In this document: positions 14,198 to 25,745 of the stretch, piece by piece | Layout of the letters: each line of letters begins with the position of its first letter | Numbering within the stretch: position 1 is the first letter of the stretch | NCBI GenBank assembly: GCA_028023455.1 | Contig: JAQFVV010006651.1 | Span: 495,746 to 559,745, forward strand | Source: Epiperipatus broadwayi | Taxonomy: Eukaryota > Onychophora > Udeonychophora > Euonychophora > Peripatidae | Direction of reading: 5' to 3' | Length of the DNA stretch: 64,000 bases | Notes under the pieces: model-generated | Databases searched by the model: none | What the model was told of the DNA's origin: nothing | The model's input: the letters and a program-made list of their open reading frames with translations, nothing else | Position numbers and translations under genes: made by a program

Positions 14198-15099
14198 CTA
14201 TCGATACTAATAAGAAAATTGACTTATTTCCATGCCTTTAGCTCATCTGATGTGTAAAGATTATTTATGAAATATATTCATAGTGTTAACTGGTATTCTG
14301 GAATTTTTTTTACTAATGAATATTAATAAAATAGAATTTGTGACAAACTGTGTTCTTATAAATTTTAAAATATACTTATTTAATAATAAACATTCAGAAA
14401 AGGTATTTTTTTAATAATCAGCTTTATTACTGCCTATTATGCTTTCAACATATTTACTATATCATATTCATGGTGTATAGTGGTGTAATTAAGTATATTG
14501 AAAGCATGCTGGGCAGTGATAAAGCTGAATATTAAAAATATATTTTCTGTGAGTATATTCACTAACAACCAAGCATTATGTTAGCTCAGAAAAGAACAAA
14601 ATTAGTAACAAAGAAAATTTAAAATATGTTTAGATAAATATATCTCTTCAATACAATTTTATTTATTACATACATTACTTATGATATAATCTTTCAAGTG
14701 CTTTAAAGTGGGTACTACTCATTTTTATCTTGTGTGGAAAAATCTAATAAGTGCTGCAATGAAAATTTAAACTCTGATTATAATATAATACAAACTTCTA
14801 TAATTCTATCATTAATTATCACATATATACATTCCTTTTATTGTTTTTTACAATGTTATAAAATGGATATAAAGTGTTCCCTCTATAGAAAAGAGTGATC
14901 TTATAACAGCATGAATGATGATGATACAAAGAGTGCCAAGCAAAAATGAGTATATTGGTTAAATATATTCTACATAACAGCTTATGCAGAAATCTCTGAC
15001 AGAATCAGTGATTTCATCATTAAAAAATAGTTGTTCTGAAATTAAAATAACTAGTCAGTAAGATCAAAAAATTTATCAACAGACATAAACAATACCTAT
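14193..15099. other. A+T-rich non-coding stretch
   Basis: Nothing recognised. A short near-complementary pair, GCTTTATTACTGCCTATTAT (from 14,421) and a related string near 14,505-14,530, makes a weak inverted repeat. Confidence 0.4.
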
Positions 15100-15345
15100 T
15101 TGACATATTGCATAAATTATTCACCAAAAAAATATTCCAGTATACAATCAGACTGTACATATTGTCATAATATCAGATATATTAAAGAAAATTGGCTTAC
15201 CAAAGCTGCTCTACTTAAAGTGCAAGACCAGGATGCCAAAATAAAGAGCAAAATTAAAGATAAGGCCCATAAAAAGTCAAGAGACCCAACTTTAAAATTT
15301 CATATTGGAATCAATATTTGCCTTCATAATCTTAATAATTACTAA
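15100..15345 (+). pseudogene. Possible gag-like zinc-knuckle remnant
   Basis: An 81-codon frame contains CTYCHNIRYIKENWLTK, which resembles a CCHC zinc knuckle (C-x2-C-x4-H-x4-C) of retroelement gag or LINE ORF1 with the His and last Cys replaced, followed by a Lys-rich tail. Downstream to about 16,330 the plus strand stays Lys/Asn-rich with many stops. No RT or protease was seen nearby. It could equally be chance. Confidence 0.25.
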
Positions 15346-17529
15346 TTCTAGTCCAAAAAGAAAGCAGTCAAGCTATATTACTAGGATAAATCATTAATGA
15401 TTATCCAGAAATCAGATATCAATATTAAGCATGCCAAAAGTAAAGACAAAATATAATTATAATATCTTCTACTTTTCTCTTATAATTTTATATAAAGAGT
15501 TTTAATATTTACTGTCCATGATTGGTTTAAATCTTTGGGATATGCAGTAATTAAGAGAAACCAGATCATTAATAAAAACTATAAAAAAAAATGTCCAAAA
15601 TGTTTTTTTTTTAAAAAAAATCCACAAATCTACTGGTATTGTTATAAATAAAGCTTATATATTGTCATCATGGTATTTTATAGTTATTGACTTGAATAAT
15701 ATTATAATATCATACAGAAGTACTAACTTTTCAAGTCAAATGTTCAAACATAGAGAATGAAATAATTTTGGGAAAACCATTCTATCTCATATTAGAACCC
15801 AAATCTAAAGAGAGCAAAAAAAATATTCCATTTTTAGTTTTGTATCAAAAAACGAAATAATAAATCAACTCTATGGCAAAACAATCTTGCTGAACCCTTA
15901 GAATCTAAAATTACAAAAAAAAAAAAGTGAAAAGAATCCTAAGAAAAGAAAAACGAAACAAAAAAAGTCAACAAATCAAGATGTTTGTACATTAGCCAAG
16001 ATTATTAAAAAGAAAAAAGAATATTTTAATTCTAATTTAGTGAAGAAAAAAAAAACAAATTCAACAAACAAAACTGTAATTATGTATTAGCAGCCAATTA
16101 TTCAAACAATATTACTAATAAGAAAGAATTTGATCATTCTAATTTAAATAGCAATGAAAAAAGATTAAATAGATTATGATCAAACAAATAGAAAATTTAG
16201 AAGTTAATGAAAACAGAGCAAAGGAAAATTTGTAAAGTTTTCTGATCAAGTTGGCAATAAATCTATATTCAAAAACATCAATCAAGATGATATAGTTACA
16301 AACAACAATGTAGAAGTTGGGAAAGAAAATGTGAAAAAAATCATAATTAGTTAACTACTTTCTTAATTATAAGACATCTTGAAAACAAATAATGATTATC
16401 TCAAAAATAGCAAAATTTGAAATACATGCCAATAATGTTTCCAGTCATTCAAAAAGTGATCCAAATTACAATGTTGTTTGCATATTCTATTATAAATAGA
16501 GATGGCATTCATTGGTATATCTGCTGAGAAGGTTATTTTTGATGGCTAAGAATAAGGTGGCTGAAGCTACTGATTTTAACTGTGACTGTTGAAAAGAAGA
16601 TTGTTGCTAAGCCAGCATAAAAAAAATCTACATATGGGTATTATCAAGTAAAGAAAGATATAAAACATAATATCCAATAATCAGAAGAATAACTGAGCCA
16701 GCAATCATTAAAAGTCTAATTTTAGTAACCTTCTCCTCATTCACTCTCATCCATCCCATTCCCAAAGAATATTACCCCTAATATGGTCTTTATTATTACA
16801 TATTTGTAATATATTTGTTAGTTTGTAATTAATTACTAACAATAAATAGAATATAAAAGTGTTGCAATACATTGTTATTTTAATATAAATGTTATAGTCA
16901 ATAAATTATTAAGTTTTATTTAATTTAATTTTAACCCTATTACAAATACACAACAGTTTTTACATTTTTTTCATAGTTATAAACAATTTATCAAATTCTT
17001 AACAATCTTTCTAGACTAATAAATTTTTAATAAAACATGAAAGATAAAAATGTACAATATTTTTGGTTTCATTTTATAAAAATCAATATCACATTCACCA
17101 ACAGTTTTCTGTTTAGGCAAACAATGATTATAATAATAGTGAAGACATTTTAAAGACAAAGTTGAAGAAATGGAAATGAAGAATAAATATAAAATAAAAT
17201 AAGACCAAGTTAAAATTTTTAGAATTAATAATATAGATTATTGGAATTTTTAAAGATTTTGAATCAACAATAATAAATTGTGATTAGTTTGCCATAAATT
17301 GGAGCCACAGAAATCTTTAAAATTTTGTGCAATCAGTAATAAATGTACAATTTGAAAACAATATCAATAACTAAAATTTGGACTAGGAAATTGGAAATTA
17401 CCAAAATGAGAATGTAGCAATGAACACTTATTATAATGAAAATGAAATATATGGTTGAGAGATCAAACTGGCATTGCTGACATCTCTGAATAATTAAACC
17501 AAAAGTTTTAAATTGGATTTCAATAGATT
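15346..17529. other. A+T-rich stretch with possible decayed coding sequence
   Basis: Plus-strand frames between about 15,870-16,330 and 17,140-17,530 are Lys/Asn/Glu-rich and broken by stops every few dozen codons. No domain was recognised. Confidence 0.3.
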
Positions 17530-17812
17530 GTAAGAGATCTAGATCAAGCTAGAGATTTGAGAATCAAGATGATGATGAAAATGAGAATCAAGATAATGAT
17601 GAAAAGCACCTAGCTAACAATGATGAAAAGTACTTAAATTTAGCTAGCGATTTGATAATCAAGCTGATGATAAAAATGATGATGAAAAGTACCTAACTAA
17701 TGATGATGAAAAGTATCTAAATTTAGCTAGAGATTTGAGAATCAAGATGATGATGAAAAATGTTTAGATCTAGCTAGAGATTTGAGAATCAGGATGATGA
17801 TGAAAAGTATAA
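17530..17812 (+). repeat. Minisatellite with acidic coding-like unit
   Basis: About five imperfect units built from CTAGCTAGAGATTTGAGAATC, GATGATGATGAAAA and GTACCTAA-type blocks, with spacing of about 50-70 bp. One frame reads NQDDDE, DEKYLN and LARD-type peptides, but the frame shifts between units. It may be the remnant of a repetitive acidic coding region or a simple non-coding minisatellite. Confidence 0.65.
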
Positions 17813-18250
17813 AAATTATCTATATAAAAAGTGTTTTGGCCATATGATGAGGAACAATGGGAATATATTTATAAAGGATTTTAAATTTTAAAACCACTTG
17901 GTAAAAAATGTTGGAGACAAATAAAGTAAAGAAATATTATAACTTCTCGATAAAAAATTAAAATTAAATAAAAAGATATTCTTTAATAATTGAATGGTTT
18001 ATCTTTCAAAAATAAATAAACTTTATTTACAATCAAAGCACAATATATAAGTAAACAATCAATTATAAAATTTGGTTGAGAACATGGATGTCCTATCCCA
18101 ACAGTTACAGGGAATGCCTGATTAAATATACAGTTTAGAATGATACAAAGTCTAAAAGAACATAATTAAAGTAATGTACAATTTTAATGTAATAATTCAT
18201 TATAACCATACGGAGGTACTGGATTATTGTTCGGAAGTTGATGAAAATTT
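17813..18250. other. A+T-rich non-coding stretch
   Basis: A short coding-like run (FWPYDEEQWEYIYKGF) is readable at about 17,835-17,882 but has no context. Otherwise nothing was seen. Confidence 0.35.
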
Positions 18251-18284
18251 TGAGACCGAAGTGAAAGATCTGAATCACAAGCTA

Positions 18285-18410
18285 TAGATAGGTCAGAACA
18301 GCAGCCTTACAAGTAATTGTCCCAGGTTAGCGGGTTCACTTCCCGGCCGATGCTATGACACATGAGAAAAAAAAATTCCAGAAGCGGTCACTCTACCACC
18401 GCACCATACT
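18285..18410. repeat. Two convergent tRNA-like modules (SINE debris)
   Basis: On the plus strand GGTCAGAACAGCAGCC is followed by an anticodon-loop-like CTTACAA and a B-box-like GGGTTCACTTCCCGG (18,332-18,346) with T-stem complementarity. On the minus strand 18,410-18,384 reads GGTGCGGTGGTAGAGTG, an A-box-like start of another tRNA-like unit. GC is far above the flanks. Neither folds as a complete tRNA, so both look like decayed SINE heads. Confidence 0.5.
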
Positions 18411-19111
18411 ATAGATAGCAAACTTTGTATTAATCAATCTTAAAAACCATGGTAAAACAAATGTTTATAAAAAGCTATAAATACATTTAAAAATAAATAC
18501 TACATTATTTAAATTTTTAAAAAATAATAATAAGATAAATAAATAGTTCTCAAAGTGTATTAAAAATCTGTAATACCGCTTAAAAATAAAATTAGATCAA
18601 TATAATGTACAGAATACAGGTTACCAACGTTAACATTAAGTTATATACACAAAAAAATAAACATATTAAAAAAATAAAATTTTCTAATAAAGTCAATAAA
18701 TTTTATCTTAAAAAAACAGTTTGCTCGTGAAAATAAAAAAAAAGAATCAAAAATACAATCTTTATTTCAAAATCTTTTTTATTATATATCTATAGGTTAA
18801 CATTGGTTACACAAATATTTAAAAAAAAGAATTGATAAAAAAAAGAGAGAGAGAGATTAGTTTGAAAGAAATTTTAAAAAGAAAATATGAAGTAAAAAAA
18901 ATAACTTTTTGTAAAATCTCCAAATGGGTTAAATTGTTGCATGAACTTTATTAAAATAAATATTGGTAGAGTTATAAGATTTTTGGTTTATATATATATG
19001 TACACAGCTCTGGTGACTTTTTACAAAAAATAACTAATAACTGAAAGACAGGCTTATTATATACCTGTGTCTATATATGTAATATATAGGGTATATGAGC
19101 ATAGACTTTTA
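18411..19111. other. A+T-rich non-coding stretch
   Basis: Nothing recognised. (GA)n at about 18,844-18,856. Confidence 0.45.
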
Positions 19112-19459
19112 CATGACCCACCACTCTTCACTCCATGACCTTAGGTCAACATGGGTGTGACAAGAATCTTGGCCTCAGGATGGCCTTTGAGCATTTCATC
19201 ATCAGATTTTCAATTGGATGGATGGTTGAAGAGTTGGAGTGTGGAGTAGATTGAAGCCTGTCCATTAAAGTATGAAGATTTCCTATCTTAACATATATCT
19301 AAGCACTTATAGCATATATGTGTTGAGATGGTAATCTGGACCAACTGATGATTGCTGGTTTAGCATGAAATACGTATATTGGTGATTATTTATCTTTTCA
19401 ACATTTATGTGTTCAAGTGCATCAGTGTTATGAGATGGAGTGGAGAGTGGTGGGTCATG
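19112..19459 (+). mobile_element. SINE-like repeat with hammerhead ribozyme, copy A
   Basis: A 348-bp unit bounded by 23-bp inverted repeats (19,112-19,134 and 19,437-19,459, one mismatch, outer end CATGACCCACCACTCT). The body matches 24,030-24,215 (GTCAACATGGG, TTTCATCAT, GATTTTCAAT, TGTCCATTAAAG, TTTGCTATCTTAA-like). It leads into a full type I hammerhead and then an A-box-like CATCAGTGTTATGAGAT. The B-box half seen in copy B is missing here because the inverted repeat cuts in. Confidence 0.75.
19331..19390 (+). ncRNA. Type I hammerhead ribozyme
   Basis: All parts are in order. Helix I inner strands are ACCAA (19,340-44) and TTGGT (19,379-83), with an outer GTAATC/GATTAT extension past a TGG bulge. 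Core CTGATGA is at 19,345-51. Stem II is TGCT/AGCA with a U-U mismatch at 10.1-11.1. GAAA is at 19,367-70. Helix III is ATAC/GTAT with no loop, and predicted cleavage falls after A19,378. A loopless palindromic helix III would favour cleavage as a dimer, as in other animal short-stem-III hammerheads. Activity is inferred. Confidence 0.8.
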
Positions 19460-21922
19460 AAAAAAATAACTAAATAAATTCCAAGCGTAAGAAATTTCAA
19501 ATAAATGCAAGATTTTAAAAAGCAACATTGCAATTCTCCAATCAACCTGTACCCCAGGCATTTGCCTACTTTTTTATCCTATTGCTATGACTTTTCTGAG
19601 AGTATATATTGTAACTGGCAGAATTGCACAACCCACATAAAAATCAACCCAAGGCGAATCCACTTGTGCATCCCACATTGTGATGTCACAGACTAACATT
19701 TTTTCTTTTACATCTTCCTAAGGTCAGGGAAAACAAGAAACAACTATTTTACCTTAAATTATTGATTGCAAATAATGATGACAAACTACTAAAAATAATG
19801 TGACACAAAACAACACATACTCGCAGCACTTTAGTTAATTGATTTATAAATTAATTCATGGTAAATAAACCTTTCTAAATATTATTAGTATTAATTTAAT
19901 TTGCATTATGCACAGATATGGTATATAGTAGCCTAATGCTTAAATATTTTAAAACAATTAATATTTGACACCTCCTAATGTAGAATATTATTATCATTAG
20001 TTGTTTTTGAATAGATCCCAACCAACTGCATAGACTACTCTCACTTCTTATTATCCTTGTTTTAAGACTAAACGACCCTGCCAAATGAGAATAATACAAT
20101 ATTATAAATGAACAATTTAACTAATTGATTGTTTGCACAATTTCAGGTTATGATATTAGTGAAAAATTAAATAATAAAATAATTTTAAAATATAAAAAAT
20201 AATATCTGTAGTATAATAGTTTCTGAACAAGAACCAATACATGATAAATTATATGCATACAATAGGAATTAATTTTCTACCATATACTACTTCTTAGATT
20301 ATTTGGTACTGTGTACTAGTGATTGACAGTTGCCAATGTATCACTACATGATGTGTATGAAATAAAATAGATAATATACAATAGGAATTGTTCATCTACT
20401 ACACAGTACTGTTTAAACAAAATAATGATTGTAAGAGACCAGAAATTGCAAATGATGTTATAATCATTTCGTTGATTTGTTACATACAAATGAATTTCAG
20501 ATGTAACTAACATAAACTGAATTGATGTTTAACAGCTGCACATTTCTATCAATTATATCACCTCAAACACAAGATTAGTTCTCTCAAACTGATATCTGTT
20601 TAATATAACCTTATTATAGCTTGTCTATGCATAATGATTGACCTTTATTCATAATTTAATAAATTGACTGCTTTAACATATTATTAATCTTTTAAATAAA
20701 GTGGAAATAACTGATTTAATTAACATACAACTTTTTTACAGCATGGGCAAAGATTGCAATTATAAGCTAATTGCCTTTTATAAAATAAATTGTATACAAT
20801 TAGTGCTGACTAAATTGTGTTGTGATAACTAGAACAAATTACAATCTTTTACCATATCTGTTCATAAACAGATTAAATCAACAGATTAAACTGAGATTAC
20901 TATCTTTTAATTCTATTGTTAAATACTGTAACAATATCTATAAAGAAAGATTTAAGTTAAAGCTATGCTAATCATTCCTAATACATTGACCTAAAGCTTT
21001 GGGCATTGTATGTCCCCTTCAGCCCATCCATCATATTAATCATATAAACCTTCTCTTCAACCTTTTTAGCAACTTTTAAGGTCCCTCATAGATGTTAAAG
21101 AATTTTTTGGACTGATATTCCTGCAGATGATTAACATGGGATTCAATTTAACTTTAATTCATGAATTAAGATATTAACTAACATTCATCTGTCTCTTTTG
21201 TTTAGAATTAATAATCTGTTTTATTAATTTAAATATATGTATACCAAATGTGCAAAAATAATAAATTGTTTAACCATAATAACTCAATAAACGAGGGGTT
21301 TACAGAGTTATAATACCCCTTCATAATAATTGAAATCATGAAGATATGGATAACTTTATTAAAAAAAAAAAAGGATTATTAACAAGAAGTTTATAATTTC
21401 AATTTTGATTCTGAATGGATATTTGAAAAATAGATCAAAAACATTACATCTCTTTTGAAAAAAATAGTCCACTTTTATACTATTTAAAAATAAGGATTCT
21501 TTGTAATAAATCTAATTTTTATTATAAATAACTGCCTCTAATTCTCTATTTCTTTTATAGTCTATCATTATATTTTTTTCAATTTTTTCTTGGTAGAATG
21601 TTTATAAAATAGGTCAATAACTAATGGTATGAATTTCTACGAGGATATTTGTTCTCTTATTCAGGTAAAAATATAGTTTTCTCAGACAAAACTATGATTG
21701 CCCTGTTCCTCATGAATTGAAAACTCATAGTTTATATATTCTGTAGCATTTGGATAATGCACCATGGTTTTTTTTTAAATTCATACTATCATAAATTAAA
21801 TATCTTGCATTTACTCTACCATTATTGGCTATAGTGTTAATAAGATCTAAACCTATCTATAATACTTTGCTTCTCAAATAATTGTCTATAATTACATGTA
21901 CCCATATAAAAGTATTTTACAT
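19460..21922. other. A+T-rich non-coding stretch
   Basis: No gene recognised. Two related segments (about 20,255-20,310 and 20,365-20,412, sharing ATACAATAGGAATT and GTACTGTG-like ends) suggest a small local duplication. Confidence 0.4.
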
Positions 21923-22770
21923 TTAAATTACAGAAATATATGCTATTTCTAAACTTCTTACGAAAACGTATTTCATGTAATGGCTATGCATTTTCATTAA
22001 CCTTAAATTTTCTTCTATCAAAACTAAAATCACTATATTCATAATTCTCTTGGAAATAAAATTTGTGCATATATTTTTCATGAAACTCAATTTCATGTTG
22101 TAACCTTGTATCTTCAACTATTTTTAAATCTTTCTCTGTTACCAAAGTCCCCACATTCATAGCTATACACCTCATGGTAATAAAACCACCGAATCTCTAA
22201 AACTCTTACCCCTATAGAAAAGCCATTATTTTTGTGGCTACTATCTAAATAAGGTGGTTCACTGTCAGGAAAAGATTTGTCACTATCCCTTTCATCTTGT
22301 AATTCTTTAAATTCAAAACTATTATTCACTATTGTTGAGATTGTGACCCAGAATCCCTTTATATTTTCATCCAAATCACCTAACATTATTTAACTCAGTG
22401 CCTTATATTCTTTAAAAATAGTATCCTCTATTACTTTTAATTCTTATGTACTATCATCTACTTTGTTGAAATTAGTATCTAGTCTGACCTCCAAATCAAC
22501 TTTTAATTTTTTGGTAAATTCAGTTTTTAATTCTTTGGAATTAGTTATCAGTCTTGGTCTCAAGAACTCCAAAGCCTTTTGACCTATCATACAATTTGGT
22601 ATTGAGCTCACCCTGTAAATATGTAGACTGGGCATATAACCTAGCATTTGTTGCCTCTATCTCAACATATATTTTAGCAAAGTTATCTAAGATAACTTTC
22701 AAAATATTGGGTCTGTTTTGCTACCAATTGCAGACTCACGCAACATTATGTCATTCAAATATTTAAATAT
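21923..22770 (-). pseudogene. Unrecognised decayed coding region
   Basis: Several minus-strand frames follow one another collinearly: about 22,647-22,444 (Lys/Glu/Leu-rich, KELKTEFTKKLKVDLEV), 22,386-22,114 (with SDKSFPDSEPPYLDSS), 22,175-21,984 and 22,117-21,923. Together they read like one hydrophilic, partly coiled-coil protein broken by frameshifts and stops. I recognise no family. A retroelement structural ORF is possible, since no RT follows and the charged composition fits. It could also be a lost host gene. Confidence 0.3.
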
Positions 22771-23589
22771 ATATAATCTTAATTCATACTTCTAAAGTAG
22801 ACTTATGTGAACAATTTGACGTTTTTTATCTCTTACCTATATAGAAAAAAATAATCATCACACAAAACATACATAAGCAACAAAAAAAAAATAAACAACC
22901 TTATCCTTAGATTTTTTATTTGTCCTGGAGATTAAGATCTTGACTTCAAGGATGTCATATCTTCACACATTATTTCAAGGCATTTCCAAAATGTTAATAG
23001 TGAAAGCACATGTCAAAAGAAAATTACTACCTTATGAATTGGCTTAAAATTATATGAATCAATTATCAAGTCATTAACATTAAATGATTACATTCATAGC
23101 AATGCTGACACTTTTTTTTATTTCAAGGATTGGATGGCTCAATCCTTAAGGTTGGTTATGATATCGATTAAAAAAAAAAAAGAAAGGGAATGAAAGAAAG
23201 CAAAAATCTTTCTTCTACTATTTTTAATATTCTAAATTATTTATTATTAAAAGATAGTAAACATATTAATCAGTTGGTCTTATATACATATTTACATACT
23301 TAATTATTTAATATGCCTTGCAATATCTTTTAAAACATAATGATAGAAATATTTCAATCACTTTTATTATTGTTGTTATTTTTGCTCATATTTGTATTTT
23401 TATTGTTATTATTTTTTCTTTTTTCACATGTAAGTTAATTTATCTGCAAAAAAGGAAAAAAGATTGGTGATTTGTGTATATGTATATGTATTTATTTTCC
23501 TTTTGTATTTTAAACTGTTTATATTTCTTTTTGATTATCTGTGTTATTATTATTATTTTGTTCAGAGAAACAGTTAAAAAACAACTGAC
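22771..23589. other. A+T-rich non-coding stretch
   Basis: Nothing recognised. Confidence 0.45.
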
Positions 23590-23688
23590 ATATATATATG
23601 GATGACTGAAAAGTTGGAGGTTGGTGTACAATGAAACATGTCCATTAAGGTGTGAAGATTTGCTATCTTAATATAAACTGAGCACTGA

Positions 23689-23689
23689 T

Positions 23690-23732
<43 letters not shown>
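23689..23732. repeat. (AT)n(GT)n microsatellite inside the hammerhead repeat
   Basis: Compound dinucleotide tract absent from the matching positions near 19,310 and 24,200, so it expanded after the family spread. Confidence 0.85.
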
Positions 23733-23735
<3 letters not shown>

Positions 23736-23741
23736 GAAGAT

Positions 23742-23802
23742 GATAATCTGGACCAACTGATGACTGCTGGATTAGCACAAAATATGTATATTGGTGATTA
23801 TT
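23742..23802 (+). ncRNA. Type I hammerhead ribozyme, one core substitution
   Basis: Helix I ACCAA (23,752-56)/TTGGT (23,791-95) with outer GATAATC/GATTATT; CTGATGA at 23,757-63; stem II TGCT/AGCA; AAAA replaces GAAA at 23,779-82; helix III and cleavage A (23,790) are as in the 19.3 kb copy. Loss of G12 should strongly reduce activity. Confidence 0.75.
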
Positions 23803-23829
23803 TATCTTTTCTACATATGTGTGGTCATG

Positions 23830-23895
23830 TGTATCAGTTGTATGAAATAGTGTGGATAGCTGAAGGGTGCTTGAAAGTCTGAGTTCAAATCCCCT
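23830..23895 (+). other. tRNA-like module downstream of the ribozyme
   Basis: A-box-like TCAGTTGTATGAAATAG at 23,834-23,850 and a B box GAGTTCAAATCCC at 23,881-23,893, spaced like a tRNA. The degraded 55.6 kb copy keeps both (TTAGTTGTATGAGATAGAGC and GTGTTCAAATTCC on the minus strand). Confidence 0.55.
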
Positions 23896-24214
23896 ATATT
23901 TACAATTAAGCTCCAGGTTTGTGAAAGAGTGCCTGGTTTTCAAATATTTACTTATAAAGCTTGTATCCAGCCCATCCCTCTTCTATGTATTTAAATGGAT
24001 AAGATCCTATACATGAGGGGTCAGAATGACTTTAGGTCAACATGGGCATGGCAATAATATTGGCATCAGCATGGGATTTGGGCTTTCATCATGAGATTTT
24101 CAATGATGTGGAGGGCTGAAAAGTTGGAGGTTGGTATAGATTGAAGTCTGTCCATTAAAGTGTGAAGATTTGCTATCTTAATATAAACTGAGTACTGATT
24201 ATATATGTGTGGAG

Positions 24215-24250
24215 ATGATCCAATGAGTGTTGGTTTAGCATGAAATACAT
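24215..24250 (+). ncRNA. Truncated hammerhead (second unit)
   Basis: CCAA directly joins TGAGTGTTGG, so four bases of CTGATGA are missing. Stem II GTGTTG/TAGCAT and GAAATAC remain, and the match ends in helix III. Confidence 0.65.
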
Positions 24251-24260
24251 TTATATATAA

Positions 24261-25603
24261 ACTAACAATAGAGTTGGAATGAATATTTCTTGAGAGGATA
24301 TAAAGCTATAAATATTATAGAGATCAATGATGTAATAAAAGAAAAGAATATATGAAGATCTTGCTTTTGAATTTTTTTTCTTATTACTTTTTTTTTACAT
24401 ATAAAAGACTGGTAAAATTTTATCTTGCTAATTTACCTTATTTATCTAAAAATAAAAGAATTCTATTTAAATTTGGATCAAAAAATGCATGAGTAGGAAA
24501 AACTAACTAGCTGGGGTCTTAATCCCTCTTGGCCTATATCTATTCATATTCATCAAATTAAGGATCATTAACATGCATGCATCTGTAAAATAAAAAATTG
24601 TATTAAGCAACTACCTATCCTTTCCCAGGGAAAGAGTAAAAATATTATAATGGGAAAAGTATTTCAAAATAATTCTGATCACTTTTATCAATTCATTTTA
24701 ATTTGATATGTAGAAATAATATTTCAAAACCAGCTCAAACTATTCAAAAAAAATTCACATATTCATGAATGGAAGACTTCATTAGCATGTTAATAGTGTC
24801 AATATAAGGTCAAACAGAGACTCTTCAAATAACTGTTGTCTTAATAATAAAAATAAGAAAATATAAAAGAAGGTTGATTGAGTATAATTAATGTTTAAAA
24901 GTGAAATGTATACACATTTGTTTTTTGGTTATTTTTTTTTTTTTTGTATTTCACAAAAGATCAGAGCTCCTTAAAAAATATTATTTTTCTTAATTATAAC
25001 ACACACATATATACTTAACATAGCATTGTATATAATATAATATAAATATATTAGATCAATATTTATTATCATTTTTTATGTTAACATGAAGACTACTTTA
25101 AATGTCTCAAAAATTGTGATGTGTTTATTATTACAGAAGTAATATACATATTTCACTTACATATGACTTGCAGTCATTTAGTAATTGTAAAATATATTTA
25201 AAGGATAGGGTCACTATTATAATATTTTATAAATGAGTGTATACATGAATAACCATAGGAACCAATTTTATGTTCAAAAGTATTTATTGTAAAAAGGTAT
25301 CTGTCAGAGTCACTATAATGTGATGATAAAATCCCTACTCGATTTTATGAAGTTAAACATGATGTAGACTAATGTAGCAAGCTTTTGGCATATTTAAAAG
25401 CTGTTCTTTAAATAAAAGGGATTATTTTAAGAGTTTGTTAATAGCTGAATATCCCAGAAAAAGGATATATAGTTTAGGAGAACACAGATACATCTAGTAC
25501 AGTCTCGAGAGATTTTTTGATATTTTTTAATTGAAAAGTCAGTGTAATTCTACCCAAAGAACAAATCTCTGATCTAGAACTAATTAAATGTTATTAGTAG
25601 TAG
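24261..25603. other. A+T-rich non-coding stretch
   Basis: Nothing recognised. Confidence 0.45.

Positions 25604-25745
<142 letters not shown>

Larger units (their letters stand above)
23590..24260 (+). mobile_element. SINE-like hammerhead repeat, tandem pair (copy B)
   Basis: Two direct units with a period of about 510 bp: GAAAAGTTGGAGGTTGGT begins at 23,608 and again at 24,118. Each leads into TTTGCTATCTTAATATAAAC and a hammerhead (23,742-23,802 and 24,215-24,250). Unit 1 has gained (AT)n(GT)n just before its ribozyme. Downstream of ribozyme 1 is a tRNA-like part. A transcript cleaved at both ribozymes would release roughly 460 nt, the layout of hammerhead-processed retroposons and small circular RNAs. 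The second ribozyme has lost four core bases. Confidence 0.75.
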
